Source: a virus
Direction: 5' to 3' (one strand)
IMG/VR virus record: IMGVR_UViG_3300022848_000011
Span: 1-64,000 of that record
DNA length: 64,000 nucleotides
Under the pieces are notes generated by a model. It worked only from the letters and a program-made list of their open reading frames with translations, was not told the DNA's origin and made no database searches. A program made the position numbers and the translations under genes. The stretch's first letter is position 1. Every line of letters begins with the position of its first letter. This document shows positions 8,315 to 17,107 of this stretch, in pieces.

Positions 8315-8323
8315 GGTTGAGAT

Positions 8324-8878
8324 ATGGCACAATTAAGTTCTCGACCACTAGGGCAAAAAGCGCAAAAGTATTTCCAGCCAGCTTCATCAGGTTCAAATGC
8401 ATTCAAATCAGGTGAATTAATAAATTTTAACTATACTAACTTTAAGAAAGATCCCTACCCACTTGTTATTATAATTAAATATGATTTACCTAAAAGAAAA
8501 GTTCATGGATTGAATTTACATTATTTAACCTATCCAATCATCAAACAAATACTAATGTCTTACGCAGATAAAACTTTTAGTTATGATAATATAAAACAAA
8601 ATGATTATATTTCTAATTCTTATAGAGTTTATAAAAGTGATCATATTCGTCAAATAAGAAAATTTGATAGTGAGTTATTATTAAAAATTATGGATATAAC
8701 TCGAACGTTTGATTCTGTGGACAATGAATTAATACAAAAACAAATAGAACAACAAACAAACAAAGAAACAAATCAACCAAGTGCAGATCAAATGTCACAA
8801 GGGATACAAAGTGTCAAAACTGTTGATCAGATAGGAACTATTCCCACGATAGGAGATAATTCAAAGAATAATGGCTAA
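8324..8878 (+). CDS. Hypothetical protein preceding the tape measure
   Basis: The 184-residue product is unrecognised. It has a basic first half with strand-like segments (YPLVIIIKYDLP) and a Gln/Asn/Thr-rich C-terminal tail from about residue 140. It overlaps the tape-measure start by 8 bp, implying translational coupling. Genes here often encode tail assembly chaperones or tail-completion proteins. No slippery-site frameshift between this gene and its upstream neighbour is evident. Confidence 0.5.
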   Translation: MAQLSSRPLGQKAQKYFQPASSGSNAFKSGELINFNYTNFKKDPYPLVIIIKYDLPKRKVHGLNLHYLTYPIIKQILMSYADKTFSYDNIKQNDYISNSYRVYKSDHIRQIRKFDSELLLKIMDITRTFDSVDNELIQKQIEQQTNKETNQPSADQMSQGIQSVKTVDQIGTIPTIGDNSKNNG

Positions 8879-11800
8879 TTTAAAAGATTCACTAGGAAGA
8901 ATGTCTAATATTTCGAACAAAGTTTCCGAAATTGCAGACATGTTGAGTTCTCCTACCACAATTCAAGAAACTTTACGTTCAACCTCGGAAGATAAAGACA
9001 AGTGTTGTGACAAAATCGTTGAAGCTATTGAATCTTTGAAACTAAAATACGAACTAGGGAATGAATCTTTAAAAGACGAAATCATAAATCAAAATGAATC
9101 TGTTGGCAATCTTAGAACGAGTTTGAATAATAATCAAACTCGTTTAGATAGAAACACAGACCAAATGGAACCTATTGCAGTAAGGTCTGCAAATAGCATT
9201 GTAAGAGAAGTAGAAAATTCAACTTATGTTTCTGAGAAATTTTCTAGAAATATTCAAGATGAATTAGGAGATGTTTCTTCTCCTTTTGTAGGTAACATGC
9301 CACCAACCGTATCAGCAGCTAACTCTACATTTACTTCTAGTTACTCAAGCCCTGATATTTCCTTGGATACGAATGATTTGAGTCAATCTTTTTATAGGGT
9401 TGCTGATAATATCAATACTATGGGCAATTCTATAGATGATTATCATGCCTATTTAGCTAGAGAATTTAAGGAAAATAGAACTAAAGATAGACTGAAAGAC
9501 GGTTCAGGTGTTTTAGCTGGTGCTGCATCTCAAGTGTTTGGTGGTTTTGATCCTGCTCAAGCAATATTTGCTGGAGCTATCAATGCAGAATTAGACTTTA
9601 AAACAGAAATGAGAAAAACAGCATTTCAAGTCGAAGGAATTACAGGTGATTTACGAGGCATGCAATCAGAATTCGCCAACATAGGGAATTCTATGGAAAG
9701 AGCAGCAGGCACAGAGGTTGATCGAACTAAATTTCAAGAACTTTATGGAAGAGCACTCAAAAAAGGATACAAAAAACAAAAAGACACATTAGATGTTGTT
9801 ACTACTTCATTGAATTTAAGTAATATGCTGGGTGCTGATGCAGAACCAACATCACAATTATTTTATGAATGGTACCAACACACGAATGCCTCAGCAAATG
9901 AAATGTCACAATTATCAAGAAACATACAAGATGTTGCCAGAAAAACTAAGGTTACTGGTAACGAATTAATGGATGTTGTGAAATCTAGTGAAGAATTTGC
10001 CACTAACTTAAAGAATGCTCGTAATTTCTCTACAGAAACTATGGAGCAAATTATTGGTTTATCAGCAGAAGCCAAGAAAATGGGAATCTCTGAAGTCACC
10101 AACAAAGTCATAAAAGCCACCAATAGTTTTTCGTCACTAATGGCTGCTGATGATAAGACGAAAGCTTTGATGTTTAGTGCAGCAGGTAGTGTTGGTAAAA
10201 CTCAAGAGCTTCTCGATGGTAAAATGATGAGTTCCAAAGAAAACCTTAAGAGTTTATCACTAGGTCTTGGAAATGTAATGCGTAATTTAGGTTACAGTGT
10301 TGAAGATTTGGATGGTCTATCGGATACTCAAAGAGAGTTATTAAACGACAGAATGAAGAGAGCTTATGGTTTAGAATTAGGAGAATTCGAGAAGTTGATA
10401 GATGCTACAAGCAAAATGTCTAGGACAATGACTGAATCAATATCTGACATTGATAATTCGTTACAAAAAACCAATCTTACTGCTGAAGAAGTGAGTAAAT
10501 TAGAAAAAGAAAGAGCAGGTCTTTTGAAGAATGCTTCGTTCAAATTCTTAACTGACTTTGACACACAAGGTAAAAAATCAGAATCATTTAGCGAAGCTGC
10601 TTCTAAAGCAGGTAAGAAAATCCAAGAATCTCCTGAAAGGTTCCAAGACTTACAAGCTATAGCTAAAGAAATGAATATGTCTATAAACACAAATGCAGAC
10701 ATGTTTAAAGTATCAGCCCTATCTGCTGCCAAAGAATTAAAACTTCAAAGTGGCGGAGAAGTTGATTTTACTCAGAAAGTTAAAGATGCTTTTGCTTCTA
10801 ATGATTTGGTTCAAGTTAGAGAATTAATAACAGAAATGAATGCAAAAGATCAAAGCTTGGGTGCAGAAATGGCTAGTAAAGTCGATCCTTTTACTGACTT
10901 GAGTAGACGAATTGTTCTATTGAATGACAGTATTAGACAATTAACAGGTAAGATTGGTGGCGGTATAGTTGATTTTGTTGGTGCGTCTGGCTTATTAGCA
11001 ATGGGGATAGCTTCATTGGCAGCATCAGTAGTTATTTCTGTAAACGCTCTTGTTACTGGATTAACAAAAGTATTTCCAGGACTTGTTCAAATGATAGCCA
11101 ATCTACCTAGTAGAATAGGCGGAATAGGTGGGATTCCTCCTATTGGTCCATTTGGAGGAGGGGGGAGGGGTGGACCTAAATCACCAATAGGTGGACCTAA
11201 ATCACCAATAGGTGGACCTAAATCACCAATAGGTGGACCTAAATCACCAATAGGTGGACCTAAATCACCAATAGGTGGACCTAAATCACCAATGGGTGAT
11301 ATAAGTGGTCCTATGGGACAATCCGCAAGGAAAACATCCATTATAAGAACTAGTTCCTCGTTTGAAAAAGCTGGTGGAGCTATGGGTGACGCTGCTCTTA
11401 GAACACGAGAAGCTAATTTGAAATCGCCCACCGAAAAATTTGGTAACAAAGTCACCAAGTCCGTAAAGAATATTAGATTACCTTGGGAAAAACCACTAGA
11501 GCAAATGAGTGGACCAATGGGTGATATGGCTAAAAAGACCAGACAAGCACAACAATCCGCAAAGATTGGAACAATTAAATCCAAAACTTCTGATTTAATG
11601 AATTTGACTAAATCCAAAACTTCTGATTTAATGAATTCGGCTAAGTCTAAAACTTCCGATTTGATAAATACAACGTATAAAAAGTCTAATACAAATTTAA
11701 TAAATTATACCAATCGAGGTCTTGATAATATGAAAAAATATTACAAGGTTTCAATTGATAATATTAGTGACTTCAAATCAACTTTGAGAAGTCGAATTTG

Positions 11801-14714
11801 GACCCAAATAACCAAAAGCTTATATTCTGGCTTTAGATTAGTAAGAAGAGCAATTAAAGGAATAGGAAGCTCATATGTTGGACTCTGGGCAAATGTTTTA
11901 AAGATAGCTAAAGAATCACCTAGAATGATCAGTAAATCTATTGGTTTTGTTGCTGAATCATTTAAAAATGTGTTTAGAGGTAGTGGAACTACAATAGGGA
12001 AAACTTTAAAGAAAGGAAAAGATAAATCAAAATTACTTACAGCAGGTAATTTGGCAAGAGGTGCCAGAAATGTTGGTGGGGAAGCATGGAAAGGAACAAA
12101 AGGTCTTTCTCGTGCAATGCTTAAACCTTGGACACTTATAGGCACTGCTGGAAAAGTCGGATCTAAAGTAGGTGGTAAAGTTGCTGGTAAGATGGGTATA
12201 AAAGCAACTTTAGGTGCAGCTACAGGTGGTGTAGCTACTGCATTGTTTGCGGCTGTAGAAGGTGCTATGGGAGCTTGGAAAGGTTATGTAGATACACCTA
12301 AAGTCTTTTCGAACGCTCTTAAGAATGCAGATGGTTCTATGAGAGAAGCTACTGTAGGGATGAAGTTCGCATCTACATATGCAGGATTCTTTACGGGAGC
12401 TTTAGATTCAATCACTTTTGGACTTCTCGGACTTATTGGCATCAAGGAACCATTACAAAATATATTATCTTGGATAGTTTACACCCCTTTAAGTATTATA
12501 GAAAATTTGTGGAGTGGAATAAAAGAAGGGTTCATGGCAGGTTGGAACATGATCAAGCCTGCTATTGATCAACTTTGGGATGCTTTTGGGGAAATAGGAG
12601 GGGTGTTTAATAATCTATTATCCTCTATTGGAAAAATGTTTGGAATTGTTGATATAGATAAAGCTTCTGGTGTTTTGGAAAAAATTAGTAAAATATTCAT
12701 GTCTGTTTGGGATGTGATAGGACCATTCGCTAAATCTTTCGGGTATATAATAGGTAAAGGAATTGCACTATCAATACAATATGTGATTCCATGGCTTAGA
12801 TTATTTATAAATCTTATAGTAGATGTAGCAAGAATCGTCACAGGTGCAGTACAAGTCATTGCAGGTATTGTTGGAATTGTCTGGAATTCTTTATATGGAT
12901 TATATGGACTTGTCTATGGTTTATTTACAGGTGATTGGGATATAGCATCTGCTGCTTTAGATGGTTTGATAAATTCAATGAAAGGTATTTGGGAAGGTTT
13001 TGGTAATATTTTATGGGGAGGTTTAAGAGGTGTATTTGATTTATTACTAGGTCCAATAGTAGCATATGGTGCTATGTTAGTTGCCCCATTTTATGATATT
13101 TTTACCCCAATATATGACACAATTAATGGTGTGAAAGATTGGTTTTATAATCTTTATATGTATCTGGTAGGTAATTCGATAGTTCCTGATTTAGTTAATG
13201 GAATAATAGATTGGTTCTCAAAATTACCAATAATTATTTTTTCGCTGGTAGGTAAAGTTATTGGAGCATTTGCTATGTTACCAATAAAAATTGTAGGTAA
13301 ATTAGTCGAGATGGGAACTTCTATTTTGGATTATATAGGTAATCTTGGGAATAATATAGGAGGTCCTATTGGAGCAATAATTCAATCTATTTTTGAACCA
13401 ATAAAAACTATATCTGAAATGATCAAAAATGTATTTGGTGGTGTCCAAGAATACTTTGGAGGAATCTTCAAAATAATACAAGGTGTTTTCTCATTTGATT
13501 GGAGTATGATAAAAGAAGGGTTCAAACAATCTCTATCTGGATTGGGTGATATATTGTGGGGATTATTAAAAGGAGCATTTGATTTAATATCTGCTCCTTT
13601 CACTAACCTGTTCAATAATATTGTTAATAGTATAACCTTTGTGAAAGACTTATTCCTATCAATTCCTGGAAAGTTAATTGATTCCTTCATGTCTCTACCA
13701 GGACAGTTATATGAAGGTTTCAAAAATGCTGTAACCGACTTGCTTGATTGGGTAATGAGTTATCTTCCTGGTGGAGAAACCATTTCTAAAGTAACACAAG
13801 GTTTTTCCGAGACAAACCAAGCAGCTTCTGAAAGAAGATCTAAGGAAGGAGATTCTGTTATACAAGGATCAGGAAGAGTTGTTGGAGGAATAGCTGATGT
13901 ATTTACTGGTGGTGGAGAAGGACGCCTTGCAGGTGCTAAAAAAGCTGTATCAGGAGGTCTAGAAACAGGACTTGCAGTAGTTAACGCAGTAAATCCTTTG
14001 AGTTATTTCGATTCTGGTTCTAAAGAAATACAACAAACAGGAATGGCTGTTGTGCATCAAGGAGAAATGATCCTTCCAAAGAACATGTTTGATTTAATTA
14101 AAGCAAAAGGACTTCCTTTCGATAGTACAACAAATAAAGAAACAAGTAATTTAACTAGTAATAGTAATGCTAAAGAAATTATAAATAAGCTATCTTCATC
14201 TACTAGTCAAATATCTGATATTAAAACAAGAAAAAATGAAACAATACCTTCTTACATGCCTAGAGATTTAGGTAAGGATAAGATAAATAGTAGTAATGTC
14301 CCTATGCAAAGAGTTGTAAGTTCGAATTTAGACACTATGTCTAATGTCGATAATACAAATAAGACGCAAGTTCATACTCGTCCTATCCATGATATTGATG
14401 ATACAATTCTACAAAAGAAGAGAGGAGAAAAAGAAGGTGCTAAAACTTTCAAGAGTGCTCAATTAGTCGCAATCGAAAAATCATCCATGGAACAGGTTGA
14501 ATTATTAGTGTCAATTAGAAATGAAATATCTAGTCTAGCGTCTTATATGAAACCTACTGGTTCTAGTAGTGTAATATCTTCAGAATCTAACTCTAATAAT
14601 GTAAATAGTACAAAAGACAAAAGACGACCAATGCATTCTCCTCAATACGGTAATTTAAAATACGGTAAGGCTAGTGGTAATGCTAACAAAAATATTATAA
14701 ATGATGGAGAATAA
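8871..14714 (+). CDS. Tail tape measure protein
   Basis: At 1947 residues this is the longest gene in the window and has the marks of a tape measure, the protein that sets tail length and is ejected ahead of the DNA. It has a helical N-terminal third (about 1-650) with coiled-coil stretches, a hydrophobic segment near 700-730 (GLLAMGIASLAASVVISVNALV), a Gly/Pro/Lys repeat at about 767-808, and many Trp/Gly-rich hydrophobic helices between about 1130 and 1640. The C-terminal 350 residues are polar and carry GMAVVHQGEMILPK, a motif often seen near tape-measure C-termini. By usual proportionality (about 1.5 angstrom per residue) the tail would be near 290 nm, less if parts do not span the tube. 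Baseplate genes follow directly. Confidence 0.92.
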   Translation: MANLKDSLGRMSNISNKVSEIADMLSSPTTIQETLRSTSEDKDKCCDKIVEAIESLKLKYELGNESLKDEIINQNESVGNLRTSLNNNQTRLDRNTDQMEPIAVRSANSIVREVENSTYVSEKFSRNIQDELGDVSSPFVGNMPPTVSAANSTFTSSYSSPDISLDTNDLSQSFYRVADNINTMGNSIDDYHAYLAREFKENRTKDRLKDGSGVLAGAASQVFGGFDPAQAIFAGAINAELDFKTEMRKTAFQVEGITGDLRGMQSEFANIGNSMERAAGTEVDRTKFQELYGRALKKGYKKQKDTLDVVTTSLNLSNMLGADAEPTSQLFYEWYQHTNASANEMSQLSRNIQDVARKTKVTGNELMDVVKSSEEFATNLKNARNFSTETMEQIIGLSAEAKKMGISEVTNKVIKATNSFSSLMAADDKTKALMFSAAGSVGKTQELLDGKMMSSKENLKSLSLGLGNVMRNLGYSVEDLDGLSDTQRELLNDRMKRAYGLELGEFEKLIDATSKMSRTMTESISDIDNSLQKTNLTAEEVSKLEKERAGLLKNASFKFLTDFDTQGKKSESFSEAASKAGKKIQESPERFQDLQAIAKEMNMSINTNADMFKVSALSAAKELKLQSGGEVDFTQKVKDAFASNDLVQVRELITEMNAKDQSLGAEMASKVDPFTDLSRRIVLLNDSIRQLTGKIGGGIVDFVGASGLLAMGIASLAASVVISVNALVTGLTKVFPGLVQMIANLPSRIGGIGGIPPIGPFGGGGRGGPKSPIGGPKSPIGGPKSPIGGPKSPIGGPKSPIGGPKSPMGDISGPMGQSARKTSIIRTSSSFEKAGGAMGDAALRTREANLKSPTEKFGNKVTKSVKNIRLPWEKPLEQMSGPMGDMAKKTRQAQQSAKIGTIKSKTSDLMNLTKSKTSDLMNSAKSKTSDLINTTYKKSNTNLINYTNRGLDNMKKYYKVSIDNISDFKSTLRSRIWTQITKSLYSGFRLVRRAIKGIGSSYVGLWANVLKIAKESPRMISKSIGFVAESFKNVFRGSGTTIGKTLKKGKDKSKLLTAGNLARGARNVGGEAWKGTKGLSRAMLKPWTLIGTAGKVGSKVGGKVAGKMGIKATLGAATGGVATALFAAVEGAMGAWKGYVDTPKVFSNALKNADGSMREATVGMKFASTYAGFFTGALDSITFGLLGLIGIKEPLQNILSWIVYTPLSIIENLWSGIKEGFMAGWNMIKPAIDQLWDAFGEIGGVFNNLLSSIGKMFGIVDIDKASGVLEKISKIFMSVWDVIGPFAKSFGYIIGKGIALSIQYVIPWLRLFINLIVDVARIVTGAVQVIAGIVGIVWNSLYGLYGLVYGLFTGDWDIASAALDGLINSMKGIWEGFGNILWGGLRGVFDLLLGPIVAYGAMLVAPFYDIFTPIYDTINGVKDWFYNLYMYLVGNSIVPDLVNGIIDWFSKLPIIIFSLVGKVIGAFAMLPIKIVGKLVEMGTSILDYIGNLGNNIGGPIGAIIQSIFEPIKTISEMIKNVFGGVQEYFGGIFKIIQGVFSFDWSMIKEGFKQSLSGLGDILWGLLKGAFDLISAPFTNLFNNIVNSITFVKDLFLSIPGKLIDSFMSLPGQLYEGFKNAVTDLLDWVMSYLPGGETISKVTQGFSETNQAASERRSKEGDSVIQGSGRVVGGIADVFTGGGEGRLAGAKKAVSGGLETGLAVVNAVNPLSYFDSGSKEIQQTGMAVVHQGEMILPKNMFDLIKAKGLPFDSTTNKETSNLTSNSNAKEIINKLSSSTSQISDIKTRKNETIPSYMPRDLGKDKINSSNVPMQRVVSSNLDTMSNVDNTNKTQVHTRPIHDIDDTILQKKRGEKEGAKTFKSAQLVAIEKSSMEQVELLVSIRNEISSLASYMKPTGSSSVISSESNSNNVNSTKDKRRPMHSPQYGNLKYGKASGNANKNIINDGE
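11169..11294 (+). repeat. Six tandem 21-bp repeats in the tape measure gene
   Basis: Six near-identical copies of GGTGGACCTAAATCACCAAT(A/G) encode GGPKSPI six times, with the last ending in Met. They sit just after the first hydrophobic segment of the tape measure. In-frame tandem units of this kind can expand or contract by slippage. Confidence 0.95.
11577..11675 (+). repeat. Three tandem 33-bp repeats in the tape measure gene
   Basis: Three 11-codon units starting KSKTSDL (11577-11609, 11610-11642, 11643-11675) diverge slightly from copy to copy. The period of 11 residues fits a helical or coiled-coil register. They lie shortly after the GGPKSPI array. Confidence 0.85.
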
Positions 14715-14716
14715 TA

Positions 14717-15283
14717 ATGCCAAAAGCAGCAGAGGGCGGGTCTCTAAATGAGTTGACAAATTTATGTTATATTAATATACCAGGTGTTGGTAGAAACACT
14801 GATGGATTAAAACGTAGTTTCACTTACACTTTCAACAACCTACCAGACATAACAGATACTAAAAGTGCAACTTATAATGATGAAATAGTCATAGGAAGAT
14901 CGAATCCAATTAAGACATTTTCAAGTGGTGATAATAGAGCTATTAATGTTACTATTCATTTAATTGTAACTAAACCAACCGATATTGATTATAATATAAG
15001 TATATTAAGAGCTATTCAAAGTTGTGTTTACACAAGGAAAGGGTCAAACGGAGCCCCTTTTATACCACCTCCAATATGCCAATTAAAATGTGGTGCTTTC
15101 TTAGCAGATGAACCATTGTGTGTGATATTAAAAAGTTATAATTTAAAAGCGGATCCAAGTTGTGCATGGGATGAAAGAACTTTATTACCTTATAAATTAG
15201 ATATAGACACTGCTTGGGAAGTTGTCTATAAAAGCAGTAACTTACCTGGGCAGGATAGAATCATGGAATTAGGTACTTCGTAA
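14717..15283 (+). CDS. Baseplate/tail tube-initiator-like structural protein
   Basis: The 188-residue protein follows the tape measure by 2 bp and precedes the gp53-like gene. In contractile phages this position holds a tail-tube initiator or hub-adaptor protein such as T4 gp48/gp54. It is beta-rich, contains Pro/Gly turns and four Cys residues, and ends near a WEVVYKSS strand. The strands around residues 30-85, with TYNDEIVIGRSNPIKTF and INVTIHLIV, resemble tube-like beta folds that impose symmetry on the tube. I cannot match a family outright, so the role rests mainly on context. Confidence 0.55.
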   Translation: MPKAAEGGSLNELTNLCYINIPGVGRNTDGLKRSFTYTFNNLPDITDTKSATYNDEIVIGRSNPIKTFSSGDNRAINVTIHLIVTKPTDIDYNISILRAIQSCVYTRKGSNGAPFIPPPICQLKCGAFLADEPLCVILKSYNLKADPSCAWDERTLLPYKLDIDTAWEVVYKSSNLPGQDRIMELGTS

Positions 15284-15284
15284 T

Positions 15285-15608
15285 ATGAAAAGATACATAG
15301 AATATACAGATTTAGATGCAAAAGATTTTGTTTTATCTACAACTAGATATGCTAATTCTCAAGTTGTTTATTATGGTGATAGTAAAATATTAACATTTGA
15401 AACTTACAAACCTGAGAAAATTTTTGAAAGTTCATCAGATTCTATTGCTATAATATCTCCTGGAGTTGCATATCGCCCTGATTTAGTTTCTTATCAATCT
15501 TACGGAACAAGTGAATTTTGGTGGAAAATTATGGAAGCTAATAACATGAAGGATATTTTGGAATTTAAAGCGGGAACAACTATTCGTATCCCAAGTCAAT
15601 TCTTTTAA
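15285..15608 (+). CDS. Baseplate wedge protein, gp53-like (LysM-like)
   Basis: The 107-residue product ends with the pattern of gp53-type baseplate wedge proteins: AYRPDLVSYQSYGTSEFWW, then IMEANNMKDILEFKAGTTIRIPS. In that family this LysM-like segment helps join wedges to the hub. The rest is a short N-terminal strand region. T4 gp53 is longer (196 residues), but compact versions are common in other myoviruses. It sits directly upstream of the hub and spike genes. Confidence 0.8.
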   Translation: MKRYIEYTDLDAKDFVLSTTRYANSQVVYYGDSKILTFETYKPEKIFESSSDSIAIISPGVAYRPDLVSYQSYGTSEFWWKIMEANNMKDILEFKAGTTIRIPSQFF

Positions 15609-15619
15609 CGAGGGGTATT

Positions 15620-17098
15620 ATGGTTTGTAGGACAGGATGTATAGAACAATTTGTTTGTGGAGAAATCAATCTTCCCCACAATAATGCTCAGTCAGAAGTT
15701 TTTTCTCCTTGGGTTAAAGCTAAATTTAAGTCATCTGATTTAGAAATAACAGTAGGAAATGATTCTGCTGTTAATTTAGATAATACTGTATGTATCAAAT
15801 CTTTCGAATTTGGGTTTTCTGATGGTTGGACATCTACTTTAGAAATTATTGATGAAAAAGGTGGGGCTTTTCCGTTATTTATAGACAATATAGTAAAATG
15901 TGCAGAAAAAGCACATATAAGTGAAGTGCAAGTAGAAATGCAGTGGGGATGGACAAGTGCTGCTTGTAATGGTTCAACACCTGTAATAACATCACCTACT
16001 ATTATAGGAACGGGTATGCATTTAGAAATTAATCAGTCTGGTGGTGTTATCAAATACAATATTAATATTAAATGCATAACAGATGTGTCTTTTGCTATGC
16101 GTGAAGATGCTGTTTTTGGAGAAAGTGGAAAGCCAATGCCTTTACAAAATGCAATCCAAGAATTATGCAAAATAGAACCAATTATTGAAGTTGAATTTGC
16201 AAGAAGAAGTAAAGATGGCAAACGCATCAATGGATTTGAATGGAAAGGATTTGGGGAAAAAGGTCCTTCTGGAGTATGGAAAGCTTCTTCGTTAAATCGT
16301 CTGTCGGTAATTTCAAGTTGGATAGAATCATTTAATACATCGAACGATAAAGGAATTGTGTTAATTATGGATAGTACAAAACCTAACACTTTAGTTTTAT
16401 GGGAAGATCTAACAAATGAATGTAATGAAACATCTTTATGCGATACATCAGTAGGCACATTTTTGGTAAATGCTGGCGGTTGTAGTAACGTATTAGAGTT
16501 TAACCCAACAATTAATTGGGTTGGTGGTTTCACCAAACAAAGTTCTGGTGGTGTTGCAGGTGGTGCGATTGATTCTAAACCTCAACTTAAAGAAGACGGA
16601 AGAAAACCATGTAGTGAACAAGGAAAAAATGTTGGTATTCAAGAAACAATCATTGTCAGTGATTTTGCTGTTGAAGCACATGGATTTAAAAATGCTGGTA
16701 ATGAAACAAATAAAGCTCAAAGTGCTCATCAACATGCTGATATTTTCAGTGCTCAATCGGAGCCAATTGAGGCAGACTTGAGAATAATTGGCGATCCACG
16801 ACCTGTATTTATTAATATTGCACAATGTATTGGAAAATTTATTTCCATAGTTGCTATAAATCCTTTTCATATTTTAGGACAAAGTTCTTCTTGTGGTGAT
16901 TGGCTAGCTTCTCCTGGTTGTAATCCTATATTAAGTAATAAAAATTGGATGATTAAGGGAATTAATCACTCTATTCAAGAAGGGTCTTATGTGACCGTTT
17001 TAAAATTATATTTAGCCGCACCTGGAATTAAAATATCAAAATCAGATCCACTGGGTGGTTCTGGTTCAGGTGGCTACACTCCTAGAAATTTATGTTAA
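15620..17098 (+). CDS. Baseplate hub protein (gpD/gp27-like)
   Basis: The 492-residue protein is a likely baseplate hub subunit, which forms the ring between tail tube and spike. Supporting features are its place immediately upstream of the spike, beta-rich domains, and the C-terminal region around EADLRIIGDPRP...NIAQCIGKFISIVAINPFHI followed by WMIKGINHSIQEGSYVTVLKLYL, which matches hub D-type proteins by eye. It has 16 Cys, unusual for this family and shared with the next protein. It ends in a Gly/Ser-rich tail. An AGGGG sequence precedes the start. Confidence 0.75.
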   Translation: MVCRTGCIEQFVCGEINLPHNNAQSEVFSPWVKAKFKSSDLEITVGNDSAVNLDNTVCIKSFEFGFSDGWTSTLEIIDEKGGAFPLFIDNIVKCAEKAHISEVQVEMQWGWTSAACNGSTPVITSPTIIGTGMHLEINQSGGVIKYNINIKCITDVSFAMREDAVFGESGKPMPLQNAIQELCKIEPIIEVEFARRSKDGKRINGFEWKGFGEKGPSGVWKASSLNRLSVISSWIESFNTSNDKGIVLIMDSTKPNTLVLWEDLTNECNETSLCDTSVGTFLVNAGGCSNVLEFNPTINWVGGFTKQSSGGVAGGAIDSKPQLKEDGRKPCSEQGKNVGIQETIIVSDFAVEAHGFKNAGNETNKAQSAHQHADIFSAQSEPIEADLRIIGDPRPVFINIAQCIGKFISIVAINPFHILGQSSSCGDWLASPGCNPILSNKNWMIKGINHSIQEGSYVTVLKLYLAAPGIKISKSDPLGGSGSGGYTPRNLC

Positions 17099-17107
17099 TA
17101 AAAAATT

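Noticed and set aside
11087-11617. Long minus-strand open frame opposite the tape measure repeats
   Set aside because: It is the antisense reading of the GGPKSPI array (repeating PPIGDLG) and has no ribosome site; the plus-strand gene explains it.
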